From: an uncultured Oscillospiraceae bacterium
Lineage (GTDB): Bacteria; Bacillota; Clostridia; Oscillospirales; Oscillospiraceae
Length of the DNA: 23,170 nucleotides
Direction: 5' to 3'
Assembly: GCA_934659445.1 (NCBI GenBank)
Contig: CAKUHV010000016.1
Location: 1-23,170, forward strand
Part shown: positions 1-7,628 of the stretch, in pieces
How the letters are laid out: each line of letters starts with the position of its first letter
Numbering within the stretch: position 1 is the first letter of the stretch
Program-made: the position numbers and the translations under genes
The notes under the pieces: model-generated
The model's database searches: none
The model's input: the letters and a program-made list of their open reading frames with translations, nothing else
What the model was told of the DNA's origin: nothing

Positions 1-2
1 GG

Positions 3-1157
3 GCCACCGTTCTGATCTGGCTGATCACCCGCAGCGCCGCCCGGGCGCTGGCGGTGCTGATGGTGGACTTCTCCTGCACCCTGAAGCTGTCCATGCCCAT
101 CGCGGTGCTCTCCGCCATGAGGGAGGCGGGTACCTATCACCTGTCGGTGAAGGGCGGCCGCTTCCTGGAGGCGGTGTCTCAGGCGGACACCATCGTCTTT
201 GACAAGACCGGCACCCTGACCCACGCCGCCCCTGTGGTGGCTCAGGTGGTCACCTTCGGCGGGTACCCGGAAAACGACATGCTCCGTCTGGCCGCCTGTC
301 TGGAGGAGCACTTCCCCCACTCCATGGCCAAGGCCGTGGTGGCGGAGGCCGCCCGCCGGGGCCTGCGGCACGAGGAGCGCCACTCTCAGGTGCAGTATAT
401 CGTGGCCCACGGCATCTCCAGCAGCGTGGGGGACGAGAACGTGGTCATCGGCAGCCACCACTTCGTCTTTGAGGACGAGGGCTGCGTGGTGCCCGAGGAC
501 GAGCTGGACAAGTTCGACGCCATCCCCGGGGAGTTCTCCAACCTGTATCTGGCCATCTCCGGCGTGCTGGCCGCGGTCATCTGCGTCAAGGATCCCCTGC
601 GGGAAGAGGCCCCCGCCGTCATTGTGGGGCTGCGGAAGCTGGGCATCACCAAGCTGGTGATGATGACCGGGGACAATGAAAAGACCGCCCGGGCGGTGGC
701 CCAGGCGGTGGGGGTGGACGAGTACCGGGCCGAGGTGCTGCCCGAGGACAAGGCCGCCTTCGTCCGCTCCGAGCACGCCCTGGGCCGCAAGGTCATCATG
801 CTGGGGGACGGGGTGAATGATTCCCCCGCCCTGTCCGAGGCCGATGTGGGCATCGCCATCAGCGACGGCGCCGCCATCGCCCGGGAGGTGGCCGACATCA
901 CCGTGGCCGCCGACGACCTGAACGCACTGCTGACCCTGAAGGAGCTGAGCGACGCCCTGATGCGCCGCATCCACAGCAATTACCGCACCATCATCGGCTT
1001 CAACTTCATGCTCATCTGTCTTGGTGTGGCCGGTGTTCTGCCTCTGGCGGCCTCCGCCCTGCTGCACAACACCTCCACCCTGCTGATCAGTCTGCACAGC
1101 ATGACCGATCTTCTGCCCCGGCAGGAGGCCCTGCCCCAGCAGCCCGTGGAGCAGTAA
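3..1157 (+). CDS. Heavy-metal P1B-type ATPase, C-terminal part (5' truncated by window)
   Basis: The frame is open from base 3 and the true start lies before the window. This is the C-terminal part of a P1B metal-exporting ATPase, an inner-membrane pump driven by ATP. It carries the phosphorylation motif DKTGTLT (Asp codon at 201-203), a TGDN nucleotide-domain motif near 666, and the hinge motif GDGVNDSPALSEADVGIA near 805-860. Two membrane helices follow at the C terminus. At the transmembrane metal site, where CPC, CPH or SPC is usual, the sequence reads D-F-S-C-T-L-K-L (near 66-89), so the proline is absent and only one cysteine remains. I recall this SC variant in clostridial metal ATPases, and its ion is not deducible. 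It ends in TAA and converges on the sugar cluster with a 22-base gap, so it is not part of that cluster. Confidence 0.93.
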   Translation, partial: ATVLIWLITRSAARALAVLMVDFSCTLKLSMPIAVLSAMREAGTYHLSVKGGRFLEAVSQADTIVFDKTGTLTHAAPVVAQVVTFGGYPENDMLRLAACLEEHFPHSMAKAVVAEAARRGLRHEERHSQVQYIVAHGISSSVGDENVVIGSHHFVFEDEGCVVPEDELDKFDAIPGEFSNLYLAISGVLAAVICVKDPLREEAPAVIVGLRKLGITKLVMMTGDNEKTARAVAQAVGVDEYRAEVLPEDKAAFVRSEHALGRKVIMLGDGVNDSPALSEADVGIAISDGAAIAREVADITVAADDLNALLTLKELSDALMRRIHSNYRTIIGFNFMLICLGVAGVLPLAASALLHNTSTLLISLHSMTDLLPRQEALPQQPVEQ

Positions 1158-1179
1158 ACAAGCCCCAGCGGCCCGTCCT

Positions 1180-1884
1180 TTATTTTGAATCACCGGCCTG
1201 GCCGTAGTAGGCGTTGGCCCCGTGCTTGCGCAGGTAGTGGCGATCCAGCAGCTCCTGGGGCATGGGGGGCAGCCCGGGGGAGAGCATCTGGGCGTGGATG
1301 GCCATGAAGGCCACCTCCTCCAGCACGGCGGCGTTATGGACGGCCTCAGCCGCGTCCCTGCCCCACACAAAGGGGCCGTGGGAGCGGACAAGAACGGCGG
1401 GAACGGCGGCGGGATCCCGGTGGGCAAAGGTCTCGATGATGACCCGGCCGGTCTCCCACTCGTAGGCGCCGGCGATCTCCTCCGGGATCATGGCCCTGGT
1501 ACAGGGGATCTCGCCGTAGAAGTAGTCCCCGTGGGTGGTGCCCAGAGGGGGGATGGGACGTCCGGCCTGGGCGAAGCTGGTAGCCCAGCGGGAGTGGGTG
1601 TGCACCACGCCCCCGGCCTTGGGGAAGGCCAGATAGAGGGCCCGGTGGGTGGGGGTGTCGGAGGAGGGGCGGAGGGAGCCCTCTACCACCCGGCCGTCCT
1701 CCAGAGAGACGACCACCATGTCCTCCGGACGCAGGGCCTCGTAGGCCACGCCGGAGGGCTTGATGACCAGGACGTTTTCCTCCCGGCAGACGCCGGAGAC
1801 ATTGCCCCAGGTAAAGGTGACCAGATTGTGGCGGGGCAGCTCCAGATTGGCCTGCCACACGGCGTATTTCAGGTCTTCCAGCAT
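1180..1884 (-). CDS. araD: L-ribulose-5-phosphate 4-epimerase
   Basis: This 234-residue cytosolic zinc enzyme interconverts L-ribulose 5-phosphate and D-xylulose 5-phosphate. The AraD signature set is complete: GNVS at 27-30, SSDTPTH at 74-80 (Asp76), the zinc ligands His95 and His97 in HTHSRWA, Asp120, His169 before a glycine, and a C-terminal tyrosine pair (226-227). These match E. coli AraD numbering almost exactly and favour epimerase over the related aldolases or UlaF/SgbE, although UlaF cannot be excluded. The ATG at 1884 has AAAGGA eight bases upstream. It is the last gene of the cluster. The FGGY kinase at 3821-5419 and the 3-epimerase at 5444-6301 would supply its substrate. A strong hairpin terminator (1922-1955) lies just 37 bases upstream with no room for an obvious promoter, so expression probably depends on readthrough. 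Confidence 0.9.
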   Translation of the reverse strand: MLEDLKYAVWQANLELPRHNLVTFTWGNVSGVCREENVLVIKPSGVAYEALRPEDMVVVSLEDGRVVEGSLRPSSDTPTHRALYLAFPKAGGVVHTHSRWATSFAQAGRPIPPLGTTHGDYFYGEIPCTRAMIPEEIAGAYEWETGRVIIETFAHRDPAAVPAVLVRSHGPFVWGRDAAEAVHNAAVLEEVAFMAIHAQMLSPGLPPMPQELLDRHYLRKHGANAYYGQAGDSK

Positions 1885-1921
1885 AGAATATCCTTTCTGC
1901 CTTCGGCATGAGGAAAAGAAA

Positions 1922-1955
1922 AACGCTGCTGCGGCGGATCCGCCGCAGCAGCGTT
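1922..1955 (-). terminator. Perfect palindromic intrinsic terminator between the ICL-family gene and araD
   Basis: Two perfectly complementary 17-base arms (1922-1938 and 1939-1955) abut with no spacer. Read on the minus strand, the hairpin is followed by a T-rich tract (complement of 1910-1921), as in rho-independent termination. It sits 17 bases after the stop of the ICL-family gene and just before araD, so it should reduce araD expression relative to the upstream genes. Confidence 0.82.
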
Positions 1956-1972
1956 CCTTTTTCTGTGAGCGA

Positions 1973-2824
1973 TCAGCCCTTCAGATACTTCTCGTCCATG
2001 GCGCGGAAGGTATCGGCGTTGACCAGCTTGAAGTACTCGTCGAAGGAGTACATCTTGTCCAGCAGGCCGTCGTCCTGGCCCAGCTTGTGCAGCTCGGTCA
2101 GAGCGTCCATCATGGCCTTGGCGCTGGCGAACAGAGCGGTCATGGGGAAGGTGACGATCTTATAGCCCATCTTGCCGGCGTCCCAGGCGGTCAGACCGTT
2201 GGTGATGCGGCCGGGGGTGAAGCCCAGGTGGATGGGGGCCTTCAGGTGCTTGGGGAAGTACTCCAGCTCGGCGCGGTCGTGGGGGATGGGCTTGACCATG
2301 TCGGCACCGGCCTCGGCATAGGCGTTCAGACGCTCAACAGCCTCCTCGCCGTAGGCGTCGGTGCGGGCGATGATCAGGAAGTTGGGATCGGTGCGGGCGT
2401 CGACGGCGGCACGGATCTTGCCGCACATCTCGTCGATGGAGACCATCTGGGTGCCCTTGAAGAAGGGGCAGTTGACGGGCAGCTTCTGATCCTCGATGAA
2501 CAGGCCGGCCAGACCGGCCTTCTCGAAGCCGCGGATGGTGCGGAAGGTGTTGGTGGCGTTGCCGTAGCCGCCCTCGGCGTCGGTGATGACGGGGATGTTC
2601 ACCGCGTCTACGATGTTGCTGCAGGTCTCCAGCATCTCATTATAGGTCAGAACGCCGGTATCGGGCACACCCAGCTTGGCGCCGTGAATGCCGAAGCCGG
2701 TGGTGGCGATCAGATCAAAACCGGCGGCCTCAATGCAGCGGGCGGACAGGGCGTCGAACGCGCAGGGCGCCATAATAACGCCGTCCTTGGCCATCAATTC
2801 TCTCAGACGTTTCTTGGTATCCAT
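1973..2824 (-). CDS. Isocitrate lyase / PEP mutase superfamily lyase (2-methylisocitrate lyase-like)
   Basis: This 283-residue cytosolic TIM-barrel enzyme belongs to the ICL/PEPM superfamily, whose members cleave or rearrange C-C or C-P bonds of 2-oxo/2-hydroxy acids using Mg2+. The metal-binding loop reads TDAEGGYGN (81-89, Asp82 and Glu84) and is followed by EDQ at 111-113. The residue aligned with the catalytic cysteine of methylisocitrate and dimethylmalate lyases is present (Cys119, five residues after EDQ), but the usual K-[KR]-C-G-H context is replaced by V-N-C-P-F-F. That supports a lyase rather than a mutase or oxaloacetate decarboxylase, with an atypical substrate pocket. The start at 2824 has GGAGG nine bases upstream. 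It follows the DhnA aldolase at 2872-3693 by 47 bases and is probably cotranscribed with it. PrpB function is not claimed because no other propionate genes are near. Confidence 0.85.
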   Translation of the reverse strand: MDTKKRLRELMAKDGVIMAPCAFDALSARCIEAAGFDLIATTGFGIHGAKLGVPDTGVLTYNEMLETCSNIVDAVNIPVITDAEGGYGNATNTFRTIRGFEKAGLAGLFIEDQKLPVNCPFFKGTQMVSIDEMCGKIRAAVDARTDPNFLIIARTDAYGEEAVERLNAYAEAGADMVKPIPHDRAELEYFPKHLKAPIHLGFTPGRITNGLTAWDAGKMGYKIVTFPMTALFASAKAMMDALTELHKLGQDDGLLDKMYSFDEYFKLVNADTFRAMDEKYLKG

Positions 2825-2871
2825 TTTGAAAACCTCCAGATTTCATTTTTTGGGGTCAGTGCGTACAAGAA

Positions 2872-3693
2872 TCAGCCCTTGGACTGCTCCAGCTCCCGCA
2901 GCAGCTCCATAGCCTGCTTCACGTCCGCGTTTTCGTGGACGATCAGCTTGATGGCCTCTACCAGGGGGGCGGGGTTGGGGTACTCCCACACAAAGCGACC
3001 GAAGGCCACGCCAGCGGCGCCGGCCTGGATCACGTTGCGGGTCATCTCCAGATAGGCCTCTACGTTGGGGCCGTGGCGGCCGCCGGCCAGCACCACGCGG
3101 GCGGGGACGGCCTCTACAATACGGGCGAACTCATCCGGGTCGCCGCTGTGGTGGATCTTCATCACGTCGATGCCCAGCTCGGCACCGGCGCGGGCGGCGT
3201 AAGCCACGTTGCGCCACTCCTCGCGATCCTCCTTGGGGATCTGCTCGCCGTTGGGGTAGAAGTGACCGATGACGGGCAGGCCCATGCGGTGGGCCTCCTT
3301 TACCGCCCGGGCGGCATTTTCGATGCCCCGGGGCTGCTCGGCCCCGCCCAGGATGCAGCCGATGGCGATGGCGTCCGCCCCGGCGGCCAGAGCCTCCTCC
3401 GGGTCGGCGGTATAGGCACTGTACCCCGGCACATAGGGGCAGGGGGTAGCGGCCTTCAGGATCAGGGAGACGCCCTCCCCCGCGTGGGGGGCGAAGCAGC
3501 GCTCCGCAATGCCCTTGTGCATGGTCATGGCGTCGGGATGGGCGCTGACGACCTGGGCGATCTTGTCCCCAACGGGGATCAGGCCGTCCATCAGGCCGCG
3601 GGCGATGGTGTGGTCAAACATGATGGCCACCATTCTGCCGTCCTTGTGGGAAAACAGGCGGTTCAGCCGGATTTCTCTGCCGAGAGAGTTCAT
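2872..3693 (-). CDS. DhnA/DeoC-family class I aldolase (paralogue 1)
   Basis: This 273-residue enzyme resembles archaeal-type class I fructose-bisphosphate aldolase, LsrF and related Schiff-base aldolases of the DhnA group. The Schiff-base lysine is Lys179 in DVMKIHHSGDP, and the general acid/base tyrosine is Tyr146 in HFYPNGE. The N-terminal FDHT (26-29) matches the usual D-H-G loop. It ends with the phosphate-binding glycine-rich strands (LAGGRHG near 203 and AGVAFGRFVW near 229). The ATG at 3693 follows AAAGGAG. It is the first gene after the 3776-3808 promoter element and probably heads a unit with the ICL-family gene and araD. The substrate is unknown; a phosphorylated ketose or deoxy-sugar is likely. 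A second DhnA paralogue lies at 10005-10838. Confidence 0.85.
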   Translation of the reverse strand: MNSLGREIRLNRLFSHKDGRMVAIMFDHTIARGLMDGLIPVGDKIAQVVSAHPDAMTMHKGIAERCFAPHAGEGVSLILKAATPCPYVPGYSAYTADPEEALAAGADAIAIGCILGGAEQPRGIENAARAVKEAHRMGLPVIGHFYPNGEQIPKEDREEWRNVAYAARAGAELGIDVMKIHHSGDPDEFARIVEAVPARVVLAGGRHGPNVEAYLEMTRNVIQAGAAGVAFGRFVWEYPNPAPLVEAIKLIVHENADVKQAMELLRELEQSKG

Positions 3694-3717
3694 AAAAAAC
3701 GCTCCTTTCAGGGGCCA

Positions 3718-3737
3718 TACCGGTTGGGAAACCGGTA
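3718..3737. promoter_or_regulatory. 8-4-8 perfect inverted repeat in the leader of the DhnA aldolase operon
   Basis: The arms TACCGGTT (3718-3725) and AACCGGTA (3730-3737) flank GGGA. The repeat lies between the predicted -10 box (3751-3756) and the ribosome binding site, so it would sit near +7 to +26 of the transcript. It could be a repressor operator or a 5' mRNA hairpin. No T-run follows, so it is not a terminator. Confidence 0.5.
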
Positions 3738-3750
3738 AAACTCCTCTAAA

Positions 3751-3808
3751 TTTATAGTATCACGTTGGATAAAGCTGTAAAACACCTATTTGGAGTGGAG
3801 ATACAACC
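3751..3808 (-). promoter_or_regulatory. Promoter with LysR-type upstream box, site 1 (drives DhnA aldolase operon)
   Basis: On the minus strand, GGTTGTAT (plus ATACAACC, 3801-3808) is followed after 19 bases by TTTACA as a -35 (plus 3776-3781). A -10 TATAAA follows (plus 3751-3756, spacer 19), or alternatively TACTAT with a spacer of 16. The same box, the same 19-base distance and the same -35 recur upstream of two other units (16048-16080 and 19595-19627). It lies 58-115 bases before the start at 3693. CACAG also precedes the box by five bases here and at 19595-19627. Confidence 0.7.
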
Positions 3809-3820
3809 GAGCGACTGTGC

Positions 3821-5419
3821 TCAATCCTCCGCCGGGCGGAAGACCGCCTGGGCCTGGGCCGCGGCCTCATACCGGACCAGGAAGCGCAGGAAGCCCTCGT
3901 GCTCTGCGGGGTCGGGGCGGGAGGTGCGCTTGGTCTCATGGGCGAATACGCAGCGCTGCAGATAGTCGAAGAGCGTCTCGTCGCTCCGGCGGCAGCGGCG
4001 GTACTCCGCCAGCAGGGCCATGCCCCAGGCGCCGCCCTCACCGGCGGTATCGGTGACGGAGACGGGCACATTCAGGGCGGCTGCCATGATCCGCCGGGCG
4101 GGCTCGCCCGCGACGAAGAAGCCGCCGTGGCCGGTGATCTCCTCCAGACAGACCCCCTCCCGGGTCAGCAGACGCATGCCCGCGGCCAGGGGGGCCAGGA
4201 TGGCGGACAGCTGGGCCCGGGCGAAGCCGGGCAGGGTCAGGGACACGCCCGGGGTGCGGGCCAGCAGGGCGCAGCCGTGGCTCAGGCCAAGGAGGGGCTC
4301 GCCGTTGATGCAGTTGTAGTAATAGAGACCGCCGCAGTCGGGCTCCCCCTCCATGGCGGCGTCGAAGAGCAGATCCAGGATCCTGCCCCGGGGCAGATCC
4401 GTCCCCGTGCTGCGCAGAAGGAAGCTGCGCAGCAGCTCGGCCCAGGCGTCCAGATCACCGGTGCCGTTGTTGCCGTGCACCATGGCCACATCGTCCCCCG
4501 CGGGGGTGGTGACGATGTCGATCTCGGGATAGGGGCGGCTGAGGGGGGCATCCAGCACGGCCATGGCGAAGAAGGAGGTGCCGGCGGACACGTTGCAGGT
4601 ACGGGGCCGCACGCAGTTGGTGGCCACCATGCCGCTGCCCGCGTCCCCCTCCGGGGGACAGAAGGGGATGCCGGGGCGCAGCGTCCCGGTGGGATCCAGA
4701 AGGAGGGCACCCTCGGGGGTCAGCGTGCCCGCGTCCTCCCCTGCGGTCAGGACGCGGGGGAGCAGCTCCTCCAGATGCCAGGGCAGGTTCCGGGTGGCGT
4801 TGTGGGCCTCGTACCGGGCCAGCTTCTCCCGGTCATAGGTGTGCCCGGCGCTGACGGGGAACATGCCGGAGGCGTCGCCGATGCCCAGCACCTTCTCCCC
4901 CGTCAGCTGCCAGTGGATGTAGCCGGCCAGGGTGGTAAGGGTGCGGATGCGGGGGACGTGCTCCTCGCCGTTGAGAATGGCCTGCTCCAGGTGGGCGATG
5001 CTCCAGCGCACGGGGATGTTGAAGGAGAGCAGGGCGGACAGCTCACGGGCGGCCGGGGCGGCGTTGGTGTTCTGCCAGGTGCGGAAGGGGGCCAGAAGAG
5101 CGCCCTCCCCGTCAAAGGCCAGGTAGCCGTGCATCATGGCGCTAACGCCGATGGAGCCCACGGTCTCCAGGGGCAGGCCGTACTGCTCCCGCGCGGAGCG
5201 GGCCAGGGCGGCGTAGCCGTCCTGAAGGCCGGAGCGGATCTCCTCCAGGGAGTAAGTCCACAGCCCGTCCTCGTACCGGCTGTGCCACTGGTGGGAACCG
5301 CTGGCCAGAATGCGGTGATCCTCACCCATCAGCACCAGCTTGATGCGGGTGGAGCCGAACTCGATGCCCAGGGATGTGCGGCCCTGAAGGATGGCCGCGC
5401 CTGTGTCGGAATGAGTCAT
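3821..5419 (-). CDS. FGGY-family carbohydrate kinase (ribulokinase/xylulokinase-like)
   Basis: This 532-residue cytosolic kinase phosphorylates a sugar or ketose with ATP. The N-terminal phosphate-1 loop reads GIEFGSTRIKLVL (near 18-30), and SIGVSAMMHGYLAF follows as the substrate-side segment. The C-terminal ATPase subdomain contains GHGGFFVAGEPARRIMAAAL near 467-486. The length suits the FGGY family (about 480-560). An AGGAGG site lies eight bases before the ATG at 5419. It follows the 3-epimerase gene by 24 bases. With the upstream epimerase and downstream araD, the most economical substrate is L-ribulose or L-xylulose, which is inferred from context. It is the last gene before the site-1 promoter. 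No clear terminator follows its TGA stop, so transcription may continue into the next unit. Confidence 0.88.
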   Translation of the reverse strand: MTHSDTGAAILQGRTSLGIEFGSTRIKLVLMGEDHRILASGSHQWHSRYEDGLWTYSLEEIRSGLQDGYAALARSAREQYGLPLETVGSIGVSAMMHGYLAFDGEGALLAPFRTWQNTNAAPAARELSALLSFNIPVRWSIAHLEQAILNGEEHVPRIRTLTTLAGYIHWQLTGEKVLGIGDASGMFPVSAGHTYDREKLARYEAHNATRNLPWHLEELLPRVLTAGEDAGTLTPEGALLLDPTGTLRPGIPFCPPEGDAGSGMVATNCVRPRTCNVSAGTSFFAMAVLDAPLSRPYPEIDIVTTPAGDDVAMVHGNNGTGDLDAWAELLRSFLLRSTGTDLPRGRILDLLFDAAMEGEPDCGGLYYYNCINGEPLLGLSHGCALLARTPGVSLTLPGFARAQLSAILAPLAAGMRLLTREGVCLEEITGHGGFFVAGEPARRIMAAALNVPVSVTDTAGEGGAWGMALLAEYRRCRRSDETLFDYLQRCVFAHETKRTSRPDPAEHEGFLRFLVRYEAAAQAQAVFRPAED

Positions 5420-5443
5420 GGAAGCACCTCCTGCCGGCGGCGG

Positions 5444-6301
5444 TTATTCGATGGCGGCGGCGATGCGCTTCAGATTGGCCAGGCCCTCCACGGCCAGGGC
5501 CTCGCCGCTGGGAGCGAAGCTGCGCCAGATGGCGCAGTTGCGGTTGGTCTCCTCAAAGCTGGGGTCGAAGGACTCGATGGTCAGGGGGCCGTCGTAGCCG
5601 ATCTCCTTCAGGGCGCGGAAGAACTCCTCGAAGGGTACCAGGCCGGTGCCGGGGATGCCGCGGTCATTCTCGTTCACATGGACATAGCCCAGATACTCCT
5701 TGCCGCAGGTCTTGACCGCCCCGGCGAAGCTCTTCTCCTCCCGGATCATGTGGAAGCAGTCCAGATGCACCTTGATGTTGGGCATCCCCACGTCCTTGCA
5801 GTACTGCACGCCGTCGGCGGCGATGTTCAGGAAGTGGGTCTCGAAGCGGTTGACGCACTCCACGGCCAGGATGCCGTCCCAGTTGTCGGCGGCGTACTGG
5901 GTGATCTCACGCATGGCGTTCACCGACCACTCCCACTCCTGCTCCGTGCGGGGCTTGCCGGACAGGCAGCCCCAGCCGGCGTAGATCACGCCCGCCAGGA
6001 TCTTGGAGCCCAGAATGCGGTTGATGTCCACCATCTTCTTCATGTGCTCGATGCCCCGCTGACGGATCGCGGGGTCGGGGGAGATGAGATTGGTGTCCGC
6101 GCCCAGAGTGGTGGTGGTGACGCACTGGATGCCCGCGCGATTCTTCTCCTCCAGCACGGCCTGGACGGGAAACTCGAAGGGGTGGCCGATGGCCAGGTCG
6201 ATGACCTCGAAGCCCAGCTCCTTGGCCTTAGGGATGATCCAGAGATCCTTATTCAGAAAACGTTCAGTCCAGATGTAGCTGTCTACGCCGAAATGGAACA
6301 T
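5444..6301 (-). CDS. D-tagatose/D-psicose 3-epimerase-type sugar epimerase
   Basis: This 285-residue xylose-isomerase-like TIM barrel performs metal-dependent C3 epimerisation of unphosphorylated ketoses. The four metal ligands of the D-tagatose 3-epimerase family are found at the right spacing: Glu148 in VECVNRFE, Asp181 in HLDCFHM, His208 in HVNEN and Glu243 in TIESF. The segment RGIPGTGLVPF after His208 is the family's hallmark. These features separate it from hydroxypyruvate isomerase and IolE/IolI. The ATG at 6301 follows AAGGAGG. It lies directly upstream of the FGGY kinase. A free-ketose epimerase, a kinase and AraD together would convert L-xylulose via L-ribulose and L-ribulose 5-phosphate to D-xylulose 5-phosphate; that chain is my inference. 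Confidence 0.88.
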   Translation of the reverse strand: MFHFGVDSYIWTERFLNKDLWIIPKAKELGFEVIDLAIGHPFEFPVQAVLEEKNRAGIQCVTTTTLGADTNLISPDPAIRQRGIEHMKKMVDINRILGSKILAGVIYAGWGCLSGKPRTEQEWEWSVNAMREITQYAADNWDGILAVECVNRFETHFLNIAADGVQYCKDVGMPNIKVHLDCFHMIREEKSFAGAVKTCGKEYLGYVHVNENDRGIPGTGLVPFEEFFRALKEIGYDGPLTIESFDPSFEETNRNCAIWRSFAPSGEALAVEGLANLKRIAAAIE

Positions 6302-6353
6302 ACAGATTCCCTCCTTTTAATTGGCTTGGTTGGCCGCCGCGGTGGGCGGAAAA

Positions 6354-7122
6354 TCAGTTCAGGCCCGCGCTGCGCCTGGCCTGCCGCAGAAGGGAGACAA
6401 ATCCCTGGGCCGTCCAGGCCGCCCGGCCCACAAACAGGCCGTCGATATCCGGCTGACGGATCAGCGCGTCGGCATTGTCCGGGTTGACGCTGCCCCCGTA
6501 CAGCAGGGGGATCTGCCCCCCCGCGGGGCCCAGCACCCGGGTCAGGGCGCTGCGGATGACTGCGTGCTTCTCCTGCGCGTACTCCGGGGAGGCGGGAACG
6601 CCCGCCGTGCCGATGGCCCAGACGGGCTCGTAGGCCACCCAGATGCGCTCCGTGCTGCCGGCCAGCCCTTCAAGGGCGGCCAACTGGCGGCAGAGCACCC
6701 GGTCGGCCTGCCCGGCGGCCTTCTCCTCGGCCGTCTCGCCCACGCAGAGCAGGACGCGCAGCCCGTGCTCCAGAACCAGGGCCGCCTTTTTGCGGCAGTC
6801 CTCGTCCGTCTCGTGATAGATGTGGCTGCGCTCGCTGTGGCCGATCTCCACCAGGGGGACGCCGCACTCCATCAGCTGACCCACGGAGGTCTCGCCGGTG
6901 TAGGCCCCCTGCTCCTGGGCGCAGACGTTCTGCGCCCCGAACGTCAGGGGCCCTGTCCCGCACGCCGGGGATGGCAAGGTAAGAGGGGATGATGAATGCG
7001 GTCACGCTGGAGAGATCCTCCGGCCGGAGCAGAGCGCAGATGTCGGCGGCGAAGCGGGCGCTCTCTGCGATGCCCTTGGACAGCTTCAGGTTGCTGCCGA
7101 AATAAAGATGATGCTTGTCCAT
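6354..7122 (-). pseudogene. Triose-phosphate isomerase homologue, frameshifted
   Basis: The N terminus (MDKHHLYFGSNLKLSKG, with the K of the catalytic NxK) starts at 7122 with an AGGGGG site upstream, and continues in frame to about 6965. The homology then carries on in another frame (about 6960 down to 6354). That part has FGAQNV and YTGET, the catalytic histidine in IGHSERS, the catalytic glutamate in YEPVWAIGT, and the phosphate-binding LLYGGSVNPDNAD. Removing one base near 6955-6970, in a G/C-run stretch, would restore about 255 residues, the normal TPI length. All catalytic residues are intact, so this may be a recent lesion or a sequencing error. The second copy type and its place beside DUF1537, DhaL and RpiB genes suggest a tetrulose-phosphate or triose-phosphate isomerase of a catabolic pathway rather than glycolytic TpiA. 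Confidence 0.8.
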
Positions 7123-7132
7123 GGCTGCCCCC

Positions 7133-7579
7133 TTACAGCGGCTGCATGGTCTCGTTCTCGATCCGGACGATCTCCGCGATCTTGGCGGAGGAGTGGGAGG
7201 GGACGAAGCGGTAGTCCAGCCACTGGCCCAGGAGCTTCTATGCCAGCTCCTGCCCGATGACCCGGGCGCCGAAGCACAGCACGTTGCAGTCGTTGCTGAG
7301 GATGGAGCGCTCGGCGGAGAAGCAGTCGTGGCCCACCGCGGCGCGGATGCCCTTGAACTTGTTGGCGCAGATGCACATGCCGATCCCGGTGCCGCAGACC
7401 AGAATGCCGCGGGTGCCCGGGGCCTGGCGGGCCTTGACCATCCCGTTGTGCATCCCGATGCCGTGATCCCCGTCGCCGATCTTGCTGTCCACCTCGGTGA
7501 GGATATCCTTACTGGCAATGATGCGGTCGGCGGCGGCCAGCAACATTCCCTTTGTCTACTCAAATGTCAGATTGTCCAT
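7133..7579 (-). pseudogene. DhaL N-terminus fused to RpiB C-terminus, two in-frame TAG codons
   Basis: Reading from the ATG at 7579 (AAGGGAG upstream) to the TAA at 7133-7135 gives one 148-codon frame with TAG at codon 8 (7556-7558) and again at 7238-7240. Residues about 12-54 match the N terminus of the dihydroxyacetone kinase DhaL subunit ([11 protein letters not shown], then the ADP/Mg motif [10 protein letters not shown]). From about residue 57 the sequence is Rpi[17 protein letters not shown] with the catalytic cysteine, then [11 protein letters not shown] and a normal C-terminal helix beyond the second TAG. The RpiB N terminus with its DH pair and most of DhaL are missing. It looks like the scar of an in-frame deletion between a dhaL and an rpiB gene. 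It ends 10 bases before the TPI homologue. A small hairpin (GAAAAGC/GCTTTTC) lies about 20 bases upstream of its start. Confidence 0.75.
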
Positions 7580-7628
7580 ACAGTCTCCCTTCTCTCCGAA
7601 AAGCAGGGCTTTTCTGTGTAACGATAGC

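Noticed and set aside
3899..6487. An 862-codon open frame on the plus strand
   Set aside because: It is antisense to the FGGY kinase and 3-epimerase genes, with the same G/Q/H-rich composition and no motif.
6950..6975. Programmed frameshifting in the TPI homologue
   Set aside because: No slippery heptamer, stop codon or downstream pseudoknot is evident at the switch point. An indel or sequencing error is simpler.
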